Origin: Planctomycetaceae bacterium
Lineage (GTDB): Bacteria > Planctomycetota > Planctomycetia > Pirellulales > Pirellulaceae
DNA length: 7,395 nt
Direction: 5' to 3'
Assembly: GCA_022614795.1 (NCBI GenBank)
Contig: JAKEHX010000152.1
Location: 1 to 7,395, forward strand
Shown here: one piece after another, positions 6,265-7,395 of the stretch
Position numbering within the stretch: the stretch's first letter is position 1
Layout: each line of letters starts with the position of its first letter
Translations under genes and position numbers: made by a program
Notes under the pieces: model-generated
The model's input: the letters and a program-made list of their open reading frames with translations, nothing else
Told to the model about the DNA's origin: nothing
Database searches by the model: none

Positions 6265-6639
6265 ATGAACCGCATTGTTGTTCTCGGTGTTGCTCTGTTT
6301 TTCGCCCTGGTCGGGATTGCCCTGGTCGGTGGCGAGCAAAAGGCTCAGGCTGGCCTGTTCTTCCGCAACAGCGGAGGATACGGCTGTGATGGCTGCAATG
6401 GCTGCCACGGCTGCCATGGCCGTCGTCATGGTTGCTGCAACGGCGGCGACTGCTGCCACGGTCGCGATCGTTGCCATGGACGCTGCCACGGCCGGCATCG
6501 CTGCCATGGCCGCTGCAACGGCTGCAACGGTTGTCACGGCGGCTGCTGCGGTGGCGTCGTCGTCGCGAAGGGCGCGGTGCAAGCGCCCGTCCAGGCTCCG
6601 GTGGGCAAGGCCGTTCAGGCCCCAGTCCAAGCGAAGTAA
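6265..6639 (+). CDS. Small exported Cys/His/Gly-rich protein
   Basis: 124 residues, function unknown. GGAGG at 6252-6256 lies 8 nt before the ATG. Residues 1-29 form a Sec-type signal peptide (hydrophobic 4-22, cleavage after AQA at 27-29). The mature core, 41-97, consists of only six amino acids: 17 Gly, 16 Cys, 9 His, 8 Arg, 4 Asn and 3 Asp, arranged as C-x-G triplets and CHGR repeats with three CC pairs (57-58, 63-64, 94-95). The tail (98-124) is Val/Ala/Gln/Pro with QAPV at 106, 110 and 118. Candidate roles are metal binding, as in metallothionein-like proteins, or a disulfide-linked envelope protein, since cystine-rich wall proteins are known in planctomycetes. CxxCH motifs occur but may be incidental. 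The gene has its own promoter candidate and terminator. The signal peptide, ribosome binding site and terminator favour this frame over the Ala-rich overlapping frames. Confidence 0.85.
   Translation: MNRIVVLGVALFFALVGIALVGGEQKAQAGLFFRNSGGYGCDGCNGCHGCHGRRHGCCNGGDCCHGRDRCHGRCHGRHRCHGRCNGCNGCHGGCCGGVVVAKGAVQAPVQAPVGKAVQAPVQAK
6385..6549 (+). repeat. Degenerate in-gene repeat encoding C-x-G / CHGR units
   Basis: The DNA is made of variants of TGC-CAY-GGC and TGC-AAC-GGC, with GCTGCCATGGCCG and close relatives recurring (for example near 6410, 6471 and 6501). All six residues used are linked by single-base changes (TGC, CGC, CAC, GGC, AAC, GAC), which fits expansion of a short unit followed by point mutation. 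The period is not constant: 3 residues at both ends (41-52 and 84-92), and 4 or more in the middle where Arg is inserted. Confidence 0.7.
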
Positions 6640-6707
6640 CCAAAATCACCAGTGATCTGCCGCCGCCTCCCCTGTTGGTGGCGGTAATCAATGGTTGAGA
6701 AAGCGTT

Positions 6708-6742
6708 AGATCGGCCCGTCTTACGGGCCGATCTTTCTTTTT
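6708..6742 (+). terminator. Intrinsic terminator of the Cys-rich gene
   Basis: AGATCGGCCCGT (6708-6719), loop CTT, and ACGGGCCGATCT (6723-6734) form a perfect 12-bp GC-rich stem followed by TTCTTTTT (6735-6742). It lies 69 bp after the stop at 6639 and is the only textbook rho-independent terminator in the window. It isolates the Cys-rich gene from the gene starting at 6884. Confidence 0.9.
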
Positions 6743-6811
6743 GCGCGGACGGTTTGGGTAGGGCCATCCCGCGGCCCCTTCTTACATCCAGGGCCCCGTT
6801 TCGCCCGATAA

Positions 6812-6824
6812 TCCTGATTCAGGA
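6812..6824. promoter_or_regulatory. Small palindrome upstream of the right-edge gene
   Basis: TCCTGA-T-TCAGGA is a perfect 6-bp inverted repeat centred about 65 bp before the ATG at 6884. It could be an operator, but it is short and has no clear promoter beside it. The 10-bp GCGCGGACGG occurs on both sides (6743-6752 and 6833-6842). Confidence 0.25.
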
Positions 6825-6883
6825 CGAAGCGCGCGCGGACGGATGCCGCACTTGTAGTGCCCACCGCCTTCAGCATCCGCCTC

Positions 6884-7395
6884 ATGGCAGCAACTCCCCA
6901 GTCCGCAGACACTCTTCCTTTGCCCGGTAGCCCGCGGCCGGACCAACCGTCGGAAATGGGCCGCAGCATCCTTTCGCTGCTATTGGTCATCCATTTCTTC
7001 TGCGTCTTCACCGTGGTGGGTTCGACCTACCTCCGCTCGGCTCTCCAGTCGCGCCTGGTGTCGATTTTCGGCGTGTACACGGAACTATTCGCCTTCGATC
7101 CGGGCCAGTTCACACCGTATTACTACACACATGGCCTCGTTCGCGACGACGACGCGGTCTTCTCGCTCGACCTCTATCCCGCGGGGGACGTGCCCGTTGC
7201 CCAGCGGCAATTGCTCAAGACCGTCGCTCTGCCCGACCGCAGTTCGACCTGGCTGAGCGAGCGCCAGCGCACGATCCGCCTCGCCCGGCAATTGGCCTAT
7301 TTCGCCGATCCCGAAATCGACCGCGACGACCTGGCCGCCGAAATCGCCCGCGGCGTGGCCGGCCGCGTGATGCGCGAGCACGGCGCCCAGGCCGC
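6884..7395 (+). CDS. N-terminal part of a membrane-anchored protein (unknown)
   Basis: The frame stays open from 6884 to the window edge, 170 complete codons without a stop; only the N-terminal part is visible. A Pro/Ser-rich start (1-24) precedes one transmembrane segment (ILSLLLVIHFFCVFTVVG, 29-46). A polar domain follows, with FDPGQFTPYYYTHG (71-84) and a charged helical stretch (WLSERQRTIRLARQLAYF). The ATG at 6884 has no Shine-Dalgarno sequence. GTG at 6857 and the in-frame ATG at 6956, just before the membrane segment, are alternatives; an in-frame TGA at 6815-6817 sets the upstream limit. It resembles planctomycete proteins that I recall being encoded next to HTTM (vitamin K-dependent carboxylase-like) membrane proteins, but that neighbour would lie outside this window. 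No function is assigned. Confidence 0.75.
   Translation, partial: MAATPQSADTLPLPGSPRPDQPSEMGRSILSLLLVIHFFCVFTVVGSTYLRSALQSRLVSIFGVYTELFAFDPGQFTPYYYTHGLVRDDDAVFSLDLYPAGDVPVAQRQLLKTVALPDRSSTWLSERQRTIRLARQLAYFADPEIDRDDLAAEIARGVAGRVMREHGAQA

Noticed and set aside
6226..6655. Ala-rich frames overlapping the Cys-rich gene on both strands
   Set aside because: They are other readings of the same TGC/CAC/GGC repeat and have no ribosome binding site; the Cys-rich frame has GGAGG, a signal peptide and a terminator.

Overview
The window looks like chromosomal DNA of a GC-rich planctomycete, most likely of the Pirellulales type. The grounds are a threonine synthase of the form I associate with that group, large secreted proteins of uncharacterised planctomycete families, wide gene spacing, and palindromic REP-like elements in nearly every intergenic gap. 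This assignment comes from recalled family resemblance, not from a search.

Layout: (1) 1-46, first codons of a minus-strand gene running off the left edge. (2) 47-355, a gap with two palindromic repeat elements. (3) 356-1756 (+), threonine synthase, starting at GTG. (4) 1769-1848, a perfect 27-bp inverted repeat. (5) 1954-3762 (+), a secreted 602-residue protein of unknown function that looks like a helical (alpha/alpha) toroid. (6) 3764-3824, a nested palindrome filling the gap between two convergent genes. (7) 3833-5494 (-), an exported TPR protein with conserved-looking histidine motifs. (8) 5495-6264, a 770-bp gap with a composite REP element, a long hairpin, a palindromic operator candidate, a sigma70-like promoter and a leader of about 200 nt. 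(9) 6265-6639 (+), a small exported protein whose 57-residue core is built from only six amino acids (C, G, H, R, N, D), followed by a strong intrinsic terminator. (10) 6884 to the right edge (+), the N-terminal part of a membrane-anchored protein.

The genes do not form an operon: strands alternate, each gap is structured, and each gene appears to be its own transcription unit. The most unusual item is the self-contained unit at about 6005-6742: operator-like palindromes, a promoter, a structured leader, the Cys/His/Gly-rich exported protein and a terminator. It could be a metal-binding or disulfide-crosslinked envelope protein, but the sequence alone does not settle the function. The second theme is the series of unrelated palindromic elements, several sharing a 'hairpin within inverted repeat' design, that mark successive gaps.
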